A stretch of 7,236 nt of DNA from Acidobacteriota bacterium (lineage in GTDB: Bacteria > Acidobacteriota > UBA6911 > RPQK01 > JADFOI01): NCBI GenBank assembly GCA_030624355.1, contig JAUXKG010000120.1:1-7236 (forward strand). Reading direction: 5' to 3'. Of the stretch, positions 1-4,729 are shown piece by piece; positions within the stretch are counted from its first letter, which is position 1; each line of letters starts with the position of its first letter. The notes under the pieces are model-generated. The model ran no database searches. It saw only the letters and a program-made list of their open reading frames with translations, and was not told the origin of the DNA. A program made the translations under genes and the position numbers.

Positions 1-102
1 CTCGGTTTCCTGAGACAGAATCAGTTCAAGACAGTGCTCCGCTTCGGCAACACTCAGGTTCTGACCCTGTTCAATTCTTTCCGTGTATTCTTGAAGTGAC
101 AT
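1..102 (-). CDS. trpD: anthranilate phosphoribosyltransferase, N-terminal fragment (cut by window edge)
   Basis: This is an open frame of 34 codons starting at an ATG (100-102, minus strand) and running off the left edge of the window. The visible residues begin MSLQEYTERIEQGQNLSVAE and continue into a helical stretch ending LILSQETE. This resembles the small helical N-terminal domain of TrpD, which usually opens with an amphipathic helix, a 'G..LS..EA' turn and a second helix. TrpD transfers the phosphoribosyl group of PRPP to anthranilate in the second step of tryptophan synthesis from chorismate. Its place directly after trpE and trpG on the same strand strongly supports the call. The catalytic domain lies outside the window. 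No good Shine-Dalgarno sequence is visible before the ATG, and the 107 bp gap to trpG is mostly repeat sequence, so expression may depend on readthrough of the trp transcript. Confidence 0.82.
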   Translation of the reverse strand, partial: MSLQEYTERIEQGQNLSVAEAEHCLELILSQETE

Positions 103-125
103 GATTTTAAAGGCGGCTGACAGCC

Positions 126-167
126 TGACCATTGACCATTGTCGATTGACGAGTGTCGAGTGACTGG
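126..167. repeat. degenerate tandem heptad array in the trpG-trpD gap
   Basis: Six consecutive 7-bp units are visible on the plus strand in perfect heptad register. TGACCAT occurs twice, followed by TGTCGAT, TGACGAG, TGTCGAG and TGACTGG. Every unit begins TG(A/T)C, so the array is a diverged TGACNAN heptamer. It fills much of the space between the trpG stop and the trpD start. It is reminiscent of the short tandemly repeated heptamers scattered through the intergenic DNA of some bacteria, but whether it recurs elsewhere in this genome cannot be seen here. Confidence 0.7.
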
Positions 168-186
168 GCTGACAACTACCCCCTCT

Positions 187-232
187 GGATCCGTGTTAAT
201 CCTTGTTCGCTAATCCGTGTCATCCGTGATTA
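187..232 (-). repeat. 'ACACGGATT'-type repeat block, copy A, overlapping the trpG 3' end
   Basis: Read on the minus strand this block is built from imperfect units of about 10-11 bp with the core ACACGGATT or CACGGAT. About four units are visible, some degenerate. By eye it aligns over about 45 positions, with one small gap and near 80 percent identity, to the block at 2404-2450 on the plus strand, so the two copies are in inverted orientation. The upstream half lies inside the trpG reading frame and encodes its final residues and stop codon. The rest lies in the trpG-trpD gap. Confidence 0.75.
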
Positions 233-788
233 GGAAGTTCTCCAGGATCTTCATGCCCTCGGGCGTCATCACCGATTCAGGGTGAAACTGGACACCAAAG
301 ATAGCATACCGGCTGTGCCTCAAGCCCATGATGACATCCTGATCGGCCCAGGCGTTTACAATCAAGGAGTCGGGTAGATCCCGCCGGCGCACGATCAGCG
401 AATGATATCGGGTGGCCTCAAAAGGATTGGGCAAACCGGCCAGAATGGAGTCCTGCTCATGGTAGATTCGAGAGGTCTTGCCATGCATCAATTCGGGAGC
501 CTCGACCACAGTGCCTCCGAAGGCCTCACCAATGGCCTGGTGCCCCAGACACACCCCCAGGATTGGAATCCGGCCTGCAAACTCTTTGATCAGGGAAAGA
601 GAGATGCCGGCATTTTGAGGAACACCCGGCCCCGGTGATATCACGATCCGGTCAGGAGCCGCCTCCCGGATACCGGAAAGGCCGATGTCGTCGTTTCGAT
701 GGACCTCAACCGTGCACCCCAACTGGCCCAGATACTGAACCAGGTTGTAGGTGAAGCTGTCGTAGTTGTCGATGACCAGAACCTTCAT
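210..788 (-). CDS. trpG: anthranilate synthase glutamine amidotransferase subunit (component II)
   Basis: This 192-residue class I glutamine amidotransferase releases ammonia from glutamine and passes it to TrpE for anthranilate synthesis. It opens MKVLVIDNYDSFTYNLVQYL, the standard TrpG/PabA start. The oxyanion-loop motif SPGPGVPQNAG is at residues 51-61, the nucleophile elbow GVCLGHQ at 78-84 with catalytic Cys80, and FGVQFHPES at 164-172 supplies His169 and Glu171 of the triad. YHSLIV at 128-133 is also typical. The ATG at 786-788 is preceded by GGAG at 796-799 with a 7-nt spacer, which supports this start. trpE ends 38 bp upstream. The last six residues (ITDDTD) and the TAG stop come from a genomic repeat, so the natural C-terminus seems to have been near residue 186. 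A PabA-type dual role in folate synthesis is possible, but the trpE-trpD context favours TrpG. Confidence 0.96.
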   Translation of the reverse strand: MKVLVIDNYDSFTYNLVQYLGQLGCTVEVHRNDDIGLSGIREAAPDRIVISPGPGVPQNAGISLSLIKEFAGRIPILGVCLGHQAIGEAFGGTVVEAPELMHGKTSRIYHEQDSILAGLPNPFEATRYHSLIVRRRDLPDSLIVNAWADQDVIMGLRHSRYAIFGVQFHPESVMTPEGMKILENFLITDDTD

Positions 789-795
789 CTTCCAG

Positions 796-799
796 CTCC
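796..799 (-). promoter_or_regulatory. ribosome binding site of trpG
   Basis: GGAG on the minus strand lies 7 nt before the trpG ATG, in the 38-bp gap after the trpE stop. It is one of the few clear Shine-Dalgarno matches in the trp part of this window. The trpE and trpD starts have only weak candidates. Confidence 0.65.
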
Positions 800-826
800 A
801 TCCTCTGAGCTATTGCCGGCTCGCTG

Positions 827-2209
827 TCATTTCTCAGCTGTCAGCAGTTCCGCCAGTTCCAGAGATTTCAACAATGCCATGGCCTTGTTGCGGCACTCCT
901 TGTTTTCCAGTTCGGGAACTGAATCGGCAACGATCCCGGCGCCTGCCTGCAGGTAGGCCTTCCCATCTTGCAAGACAACGGTCCGAATCGTGATGCAACT
1001 GTCCAGATTCCCGGAGTAATCCAGGTAACCGATAGCTCCGGCATAGATTCCCCTGTAGTTGGGCTCCAATTCCTCAATGATTTCCATGGCTCGCACCTTG
1101 GGTGCACCGCTTACGGTTCCTGCCGGAAAACAGGCTGCCAGGGCGTCAAAGCGGTCCAGTTCGGGGCGCAGGCTCCCTTTCAGAGAACTCACCAGATGCA
1201 TGACATGGGAATATTTCTCCAGGAACATAAGCTCTTCCACTCGAACCGACCCGTATTGACTGACTCTTCCCAGATCATTGCGTCCCAAATCGACCAACAT
1301 CAGATGTTCGGCCCGCTCCTTTTCGTCGTTGAGCAACTCCTGCTCGAGGCGCTTCTCCTCAGCCGCATCGTGCCCGCGCCTGCGGGTGCCGGCTATGGGA
1401 CGGTACTCAAGCTCTTCTCCCTGAACACGCACCAACATCTCCGGCGAAGAGCCGGCAACACAAGTATCCCCTAGCTTGAGAAAAAACATATACGGAGAGG
1501 GATTCACAAATCGAAGGGCCCGGTACACATCGAAGGGGTTACCCTTGAAATCCACACTGAACCGCTGAGAGAGCACGGCCTGAAAGATGTCTCCAGCCCG
1601 AATGTATTGCTTGGCCTTCTCGACGGCCGCCTCGAACTCACCTGCGGGAAAATCGGACTCGACACGGCCCGAGAACTCGGAAAAGGAAGACAAATCGGGA
1701 ACCGGCACCAACCTGACCTCACCCACGGCCGAACTCGGACCGGCGATTCCCTCTCGCAACCTGACCTCCAGCGCGTCCACCTCCTGCTGGCTCCTGTGAG
1801 ACATGATCACAATCTGCTGACTGACGTGATCGAAGGCCAGAATAGTGGAGTAGAAATCCATATTGACTGAGGCCCTTCCGGGACCCGACTGGCTGTCCGC
1901 CCACCCCCTCAGGTCGGGCAAGCGCTCCAGCTCACGAACCATGTCATAGCAAAAAACCCCCACCGCTCCCCCAGTAAAGGGGGGGAGATCGGGATCAGAG
2001 GGCTGAATTTCGGGAAAACTGTTCCGGAAGTCGGCAAACTTCCCCTCAAAGCTCTTCTCCGGGTCAATCCCAATGAAGGAATAGCGTCCGATTGTTTCCC
2101 CACCCTCGACTGACTCCAGCAAGAAAGCCCGCTCCACCCCTTCAGAAATCCGCAGAAACGCGGAGACGGGAGTCAGCAGATCGGCAAGGATCGATTTGTG
2201 ATAAATCAT
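827..2209 (-). CDS. trpE: anthranilate synthase component I
   Basis: TrpE converts chorismate and ammonia to anthranilate, the first committed step of tryptophan synthesis, with TrpG as partner. From the ATG at 2207-2209 it is 460 residues. The chorismate-binding domain fills about 195-450, with GDIFQAVLSQR (206-216), RPIAGTRRRG (270-279), DLGRNDLGRV (307-316) and CFPAGTVSGAPK (360-371). Two elements tied to tryptophan feedback in this family are present: LLES (30-33) and NPSPYMFF (236-243). The enzyme is therefore probably feedback-inhibited. A GTG four codons upstream (2219-2221) is an in-frame alternative, but it abuts the attenuator T-tract, so I prefer the ATG, which has only a weak GUGGAA before it. 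Most TrpE proteins carry about 20 further N-terminal residues ending in a 'VPVYRE'-like segment. Here the protein starts at the equivalent of that segment, and an in-frame TAG lies just upstream of the hairpin. PabB is a less likely alternative. Confidence 0.95.
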   Translation of the reverse strand: MIYHKSILADLLTPVSAFLRISEGVERAFLLESVEGGETIGRYSFIGIDPEKSFEGKFADFRNSFPEIQPSDPDLPPFTGGAVGVFCYDMVRELERLPDLRGWADSQSGPGRASVNMDFYSTILAFDHVSQQIVIMSHRSQQEVDALEVRLREGIAGPSSAVGEVRLVPVPDLSSFSEFSGRVESDFPAGEFEAAVEKAKQYIRAGDIFQAVLSQRFSVDFKGNPFDVYRALRFVNPSPYMFFLKLGDTCVAGSSPEMLVRVQGEELEYRPIAGTRRRGHDAAEEKRLEQELLNDEKERAEHLMLVDLGRNDLGRVSQYGSVRVEELMFLEKYSHVMHLVSSLKGSLRPELDRFDALAACFPAGTVSGAPKVRAMEIIEELEPNYRGIYAGAIGYLDYSGNLDSCITIRTVVLQDGKAYLQAGAGIVADSVPELENKECRNKAMALLKSLELAELLTAEK

Positions 2210-2221
2210 TGTTCCACACAC

Positions 2222-2260
2222 AAAAAAAGGCCGAGGAGAACCTTCTCCGCGGCCTTTTTT
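2222..2260 (-). terminator. intrinsic terminator hairpin upstream of trpE, probable trp attenuator
   Basis: On the minus strand, AAAAAAGGCCG, an unpaired C and GGAGAA are followed by GG and then TTCTCC, an unpaired T, CGGCC and seven Ts. The stem is G+C-rich with one C/T mismatch, and the loop is very small (AGGT once the innermost pair opens). The T-tract ends 12 nt before the trpE ATG. The hairpin sits downstream of a good promoter and of a short ORF containing a Trp codon, so an attenuator reading is favoured over a simple end for the rho transcript. It is nearly symmetrical, with six Ts after the stem on the plus strand too, so it could also stop plus-strand transcription. Confidence 0.82.
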
Positions 2261-2317
2261 CGGGTTTGATCTCTAATTTGGCCCTACAATGACCGACAAT
2301 TCTCCAGCACTATTGAG

Positions 2318-2353
2318 TTATTTACTCTGCCAGAAGAAACCATCGATCATCAT
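2318..2353 (-). CDS. candidate trp leader peptide MMIDGFFWQSK
   Basis: This 11-codon ORF lies between the predicted trp promoter and the terminator hairpin before trpE. It reads MMIDGFFWQSK and ends in TAA at 2318-2320. GGGAAG at 2358-2363 lies 4 nt before the first ATG and 7 nt before the second ATG (2348-2350), a plausible ribosome binding site. It contains one Trp codon (TGG, 2330-2332) preceded by two Phe codons. Classical trp leader peptides usually have two or more adjacent Trp codons, so a single one is weak evidence. The position, the size and the downstream hairpin support the call. A ribosome stalled at this Trp codon would control the folding of the RNA between here and the hairpin. 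It could be chance, since short ORFs are common. Confidence 0.5.
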   Translation of the reverse strand: MMIDGFFWQSK

Positions 2354-2371
2354 AAGTCTTCCCAATTCAAA

Positions 2372-2400
2372 ACTCTACACGAAGCCTTGTGTTCCGTCAA
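2372..2400 (-). promoter_or_regulatory. predicted sigma70-type promoter of the trp operon
   Basis: On the minus strand, TTGACG (2395-2400, five of six matches to the -35 consensus) is separated by exactly 17 bp from TAGAGT (2372-2377, four of six matches to the -10 consensus). Transcription would begin near 2365, just before the ribosome binding site of the leader ORF, giving a leader of about 155 nt to the trpE ATG. The -35 box lies only a few bases from the repeat block at 2404-2450, so that repeat forms the immediate upstream DNA. Confidence 0.55.
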
Positions 2401-2403
2401 GTG

Positions 2404-2450
2404 AATCACGGATTACACGGATCCCGGAAACACGGATTGACACGGATTAG
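2404..2450 (+). repeat. 'ACACGGATT'-type repeat block, copy B, upstream of the trp promoter
   Basis: On the plus strand four imperfect units sharing CACGGAT follow each other: AATCACGGATT, ACACGGATCCC, ACACGGATTG and ACACGGATTAGG. The block matches the minus strand of 187-232 over nearly its full length, so copies A and B are inverted relative to each other and enclose trpE and trpG. A further degenerate piece (ACGGATTGATACGGG) is visible at 2522-2536. Confidence 0.75.
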
Positions 2451-2471
2451 GAGGGTTACCGCTGTCCCCCC

Positions 2472-2503
2472 GGGGTCAGGGGTCAGAGGGTCAGGGAGTC
2501 AGG
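2472..2503. repeat. GGGGTCA tandem repeat, 7-8 bp period
   Basis: On the plus strand GGGGTCA occurs twice, followed by GAGGGTCA, GGGAGTCA and a trailing GG. The period is 7-8 bp. The minus-strand RNA downstream of rho would carry UGACCCC-type units rich in C. It differs in sequence from the heptads at 2560-2580 and 126-167 but shares the GTCA/TGAC core, suggesting related expansions. Confidence 0.7.
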
Positions 2504-2559
2504 AACTTCCTCTGTCAGTTGACGGATTGATACGGGTTGAGGAGATAGGCAGGAAAACG

Positions 2560-2580
2560 GTCAGTTGTCAGTTGTCAGCT
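2560..2580. repeat. three GTCAGTT heptads abutting the rho stop codon
   Basis: GTCAGTT occurs twice and is followed by GTCAGCT, in perfect 7-bp register on the plus strand. The array ends three bases before the last base of the rho stop codon (2584-2586), so it directly adjoins the coding sequence without altering it. The shared GTCA/TGAC core links it to the arrays at 126-167 and 2472-2503. Confidence 0.65.
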
Positions 2581-2583
2581 CGT

Positions 2584-3882
2584 TTAGCCTGCCGCCCCCG
2601 ACATCGATTCCAGAAAGGCATCGTTGCTCTTGGTCTTCCCAATCTTTTGCAACAACAGCTCCATCGACTCAGTGGAGGAGAGCGGATTGAGAACCTTGCG
2701 CAGGATCCACATCCGGTTCAGCGCTTCCTTACTCAGCAGCAACTCTTCTTTTCTGGTTCCGGAGCGATTGATATCGATAGCCGGAAAGATCCGTTTGTCG
2801 ACCAGTTTGCGATCCAGATTCAGCTCCATGTTGCCGGTCCCTTTGAACTCTTCAAAGATGACGTCATCCATTCTGCTGCCAGTATCAACCAGTGCAGTTG
2901 CCACGATGGTCAGACTGCCCCCTTCTTCAATGTTACGGGCCGCCCCGAAAAACCGCTTCGGTCGCTGCAGGGCGTTGGAATCCACCCCACCGGACAGCAC
3001 CTTTCCGGAAGGGGGAACGATGGTGTTGTATGCTCTTGCCAGTCGGGTGATGGAGTCCAGCAAAATGACGACGTCTTTCTTATGCTCCACCAACCGTTTG
3101 GCCTTCTCCAACACCATTTCAGCCACCTGCACGTGGCGAGTGGCCGGCTCATCGAAAGTGGAGCTGATGACCTCACCCTTGACCGAGCGCTGCATATCCG
3201 TGACTTCCTCCGGGCGCTCATCGATGAGCAGCACGATCAGGACGGTTTCGGGATGGTTAGTGGTTACCGAGTTGGCGATGCTGTGCAGAATCATCGTTTT
3301 TCCGGCCCGCGGAGGTGAGACAATCAAACCACGCTGACCTTTCCCAATGGGGGTCAAAAGATCCATTACCCTACCCGTAAGATTGTCCTGCTCCGTCTCC
3401 TGTTTGAGTCGATCGCAAGGGTAAATTGGGGTGAGACTCTCAAAAAACGTTCTGCCCCGAGCGACATCGGGATGCTCAAAATTGATGGCCTCCACCTTGA
3501 TGAGAGCAAAGTAACGCTCGCTGTCTTTCGGAGGTCGAACCTGCCCGGACACGGTGTCTCCCGTCTGCAGATCAAACTTGCGAATCTGGGAAGGGGAGAC
3601 ATAAATGTCATCGGGACCCGCCAAGTAGTTGTACTCAGGTGCCCGAAGAAAACCAAAGCCATCGGGCAGAGTTTCCAAAACTCCTTCCGAGAAAATCAGT
3701 CCACTGCGCTCGGTCTGGGCCTTGAGGATCTGAAAGATCAGCTCCTGTTTGCGCAGACCCGCAGCGCCTGTGATATCCAGCTCCTTGGCAACTTTGTTCA
3801 GGTTCTGGATATTCAGCTCTTTGAGTTCTTTGATGTTTAGCGGTTCTCCCTTCTTGACGGAGAGAGTTGTTGCTTCAGTCAT
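2584..3882 (-). CDS. rho: transcription termination factor Rho
   Basis: Rho is a hexameric RNA-dependent ATPase that loads on C-rich nascent RNA and dissociates RNA polymerase. The 432-residue protein is full length and lacks the long N-terminal insertion seen in some phyla. A Rho_N helical domain occupies about 15-56. An OB-fold RNA-binding domain at about 60-130 carries DGFGFLR (74-80) and YLAGPDDIYVSPSQIRKF (86-103). The motor domain has Walker A SPPRAGKT (189-196), DERPEE (221-226), Walker B DVVILLD (270-276), the Q-loop PPSGKVLSGG (290-299) and the R-loop SGTRKEE (374-380). The ATG at 3880-3882 is supported by AGAGGA (3891-3896), 8 nt upstream and inside the end of engB. engB ends 3 bp before, so the two are probably cotranscribed and translationally coupled. 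Nothing is truncated or missing. Confidence 0.98.
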   Translation of the reverse strand: MTEATTLSVKKGEPLNIKELKELNIQNLNKVAKELDITGAAGLRKQELIFQILKAQTERSGLIFSEGVLETLPDGFGFLRAPEYNYLAGPDDIYVSPSQIRKFDLQTGDTVSGQVRPPKDSERYFALIKVEAINFEHPDVARGRTFFESLTPIYPCDRLKQETEQDNLTGRVMDLLTPIGKGQRGLIVSPPRAGKTMILHSIANSVTTNHPETVLIVLLIDERPEEVTDMQRSVKGEVISSTFDEPATRHVQVAEMVLEKAKRLVEHKKDVVILLDSITRLARAYNTIVPPSGKVLSGGVDSNALQRPKRFFGAARNIEEGGSLTIVATALVDTGSRMDDVIFEEFKGTGNMELNLDRKLVDKRIFPAIDINRSGTRKEELLLSKEALNRMWILRKVLNPLSSTESMELLLQKIGKTKSNDAFLESMSGAAG

Positions 3883-3885
3883 GAG

Positions 3886-4509
3886 TTAAATCCTCTTAAA
3901 TACTTGCCACAATTCTTGTTTCCCCATTCCCGTGGCAGCGGAATAGGGGATGACACGACAGCTAAAGGCATCCTGGATTGGGATGACGGATTTCTGAAGC
4001 TGTCGGGAGGAAAGCTTATCCGCCTTGGTTGCCACAACCAGATGTGGGACACCGCACTCATCCAGCCATTCCTTCATCACCAAATCAATGGCGGTGGGCT
4101 CGCGACGGGCATCGATGATCATGACAACAAGCTTCAGTCTCCTGTCTTCCGTTAATAATTCTTCTACCATCGGCCCCCAGCGGGCCTTTTCTTGTTTGGC
4201 GACTTTGGCGAATCCGTAACCGGGCAGATCCACGAAGATCCATTTATCCTCTACCTTAAAGAAGTTGATGACCTGGGTACGCCCCGGAGTGGAGCTGGTC
4301 CGGGCCAACTTCTTCCTCCCGACCAGATTATTGATTAAGCTGGATTTGCCAACATTTGATCTTCCCGTGAATGCGACCATGGGAAGCTTCAGATCAGGGT
4401 ATCCATTCCTTTGCGTCGCACTTTTGATAAATTCGACGTTCAACAGACTTCTGACTGGTCCTGCCGCATATCCGGCTACCTGACCAGATTCACTGAATCC
4501 AGGGTTCAA
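3886..4509 (-). CDS. engB: ribosome biogenesis GTP-binding protein EngB/YsxC (YihA)
   Basis: EngB is a small TRAFAC GTPase needed for late assembly of the large ribosomal subunit. The G motifs are in order: G1 GRSNVGKSS, a G2 Thr within the conserved STPGRTQ, G3 DLPG (followed by YGF), G4 TKAD and G5 as SAATG. The start is uncertain. The longest frame begins at a TTG (4507-4509) with no visible ribosome binding site and gives 207 residues. Family members normally begin close to the segment seen here as NVEFIKSA, which fits a second TTG at 4441-4443 and a protein of 185 residues, so the first 22 residues may not be translated. It sits between lon, 220 bp upstream, and rho, 3 bp downstream. lon next to engB is a common bacterial pairing. 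The final codons contain the rho ribosome binding site. Confidence 0.95.
   Translation of the reverse strand: MNPGFSESGQVAGYAAGPVRSLLNVEFIKSATQRNGYPDLKLPMVAFTGRSNVGKSSLINNLVGRKKLARTSSTPGRTQVINFFKVEDKWIFVDLPGYGFAKVAKQEKARWGPMVEELLTEDRRLKLVVMIIDARREPTAIDLVMKEWLDECGVPHLVVATKADKLSSRQLQKSVIPIQDAFSCRVIPYSAATGMGKQELWQVFKRI
3891..3896 (-). promoter_or_regulatory. ribosome binding site of rho inside the engB 3' end
   Basis: AGAGGA on the minus strand lies 8 nt before the rho ATG and is read as part of the last Lys-Arg-Ile codons of engB. Ribosomes finishing engB would sit over it, which suggests translational coupling of rho to engB. Confidence 0.6.
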
Positions 4510-4729
4510 AAACAGCCGGAATGATTCGTTATTTCTCTACTGCAGGGACCCGAACCAATCAATCATCCAGTCTATTGCGTCGTCGGGCACCTATTCATAT
4601 CTGCTGAATGCCGGATTAGGAGTAGTGTATTACCAACTGCCTGGATTCAGGTCCTGTTGTTTGTTCTCGTTACCCGCTCATTCAGCTGCCGACCAGCGTA
4701 CTGCTCAGCAGCTTCGGGGATCAGTCTGT
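4510..4729. other. lon-engB intergenic gap with no recognised gene
   Basis: About 220 bp separate the lon stop from the longest engB frame. I see no convincing ORF, tRNA or intrinsic terminator. Small inverted repeats exist, for example GCTGC at 4710-4714 with GCAGC at 4685-4689 and CCTG/CAGG around 4640-4651, but none is followed by a T-tract. The minus-strand sequence TATGAA (4593-4598) is a possible -10 box without a matching -35, so an engB promoter here is only a guess. A nine-codon ORF (MIDWFGSLQ, starting near 4566) is present but unsupported. Confidence 0.5.

Larger units (their letters stand above)
2472..2583 (-). promoter_or_regulatory. C-rich, G-poor 3' region of rho, candidate rut (Rho utilisation) site
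   Basis: No hairpin-plus-T-tract terminator is visible after the rho stop codon. The minus-strand RNA from 2583 down to 2472 has, by hand count, 43 C and 18 G in 112 nt, with pyrimidine-C dinucleotides recurring every 7-8 nt because of the repeats. A C-over-G excess with spaced YC dimers is the known character of Rho loading sites. Rho-dependent termination of the rho transcript before the trp promoter is therefore a reasonable inference, not a demonstrated feature. Confidence 0.3.

Noticed and set aside
126..232. CRISPR-like array in the trpG-trpD gap
   Set aside because: The repeats are 7-11 bp, contiguous and degenerate, with no spacers of uniform length and no cas genes nearby.
2266..2365. 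TRAP-binding (G/U)AG repeats or a T-box in the trp leader
   Set aside because: Several UAG and GAG triplets occur, but they are not spaced at the regular 2-3 nt that TRAP needs. The leader is also too short for a T-box and I see no T-box core sequence.
2464..2476. CCCCCCGGGG palindrome as a terminator or operator
   Set aside because: It has no loop and no T-tract, and it is most simply the edge of the GGGGTCA repeat array.
2389..3318. Long plus-strand open frame (309 codons) antisense to rho
   Set aside because: It lies almost wholly opposite the well-supported rho gene, has no recognisable domain and begins in the repeat region. Such frames are expected opposite a conserved gene with biased codons.
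4533..4570. Nine-codon ORF MIDWFGSLQ upstream of engB, superficially like the trp leader MMIDGFFWQSK
   Set aside because: The starts look alike (ATGAT, then GAT and a TTC), but there is no ribosome binding site, no terminator hairpin and no tryptophan-related gene next to it. Chance similarity is the simpler explanation.
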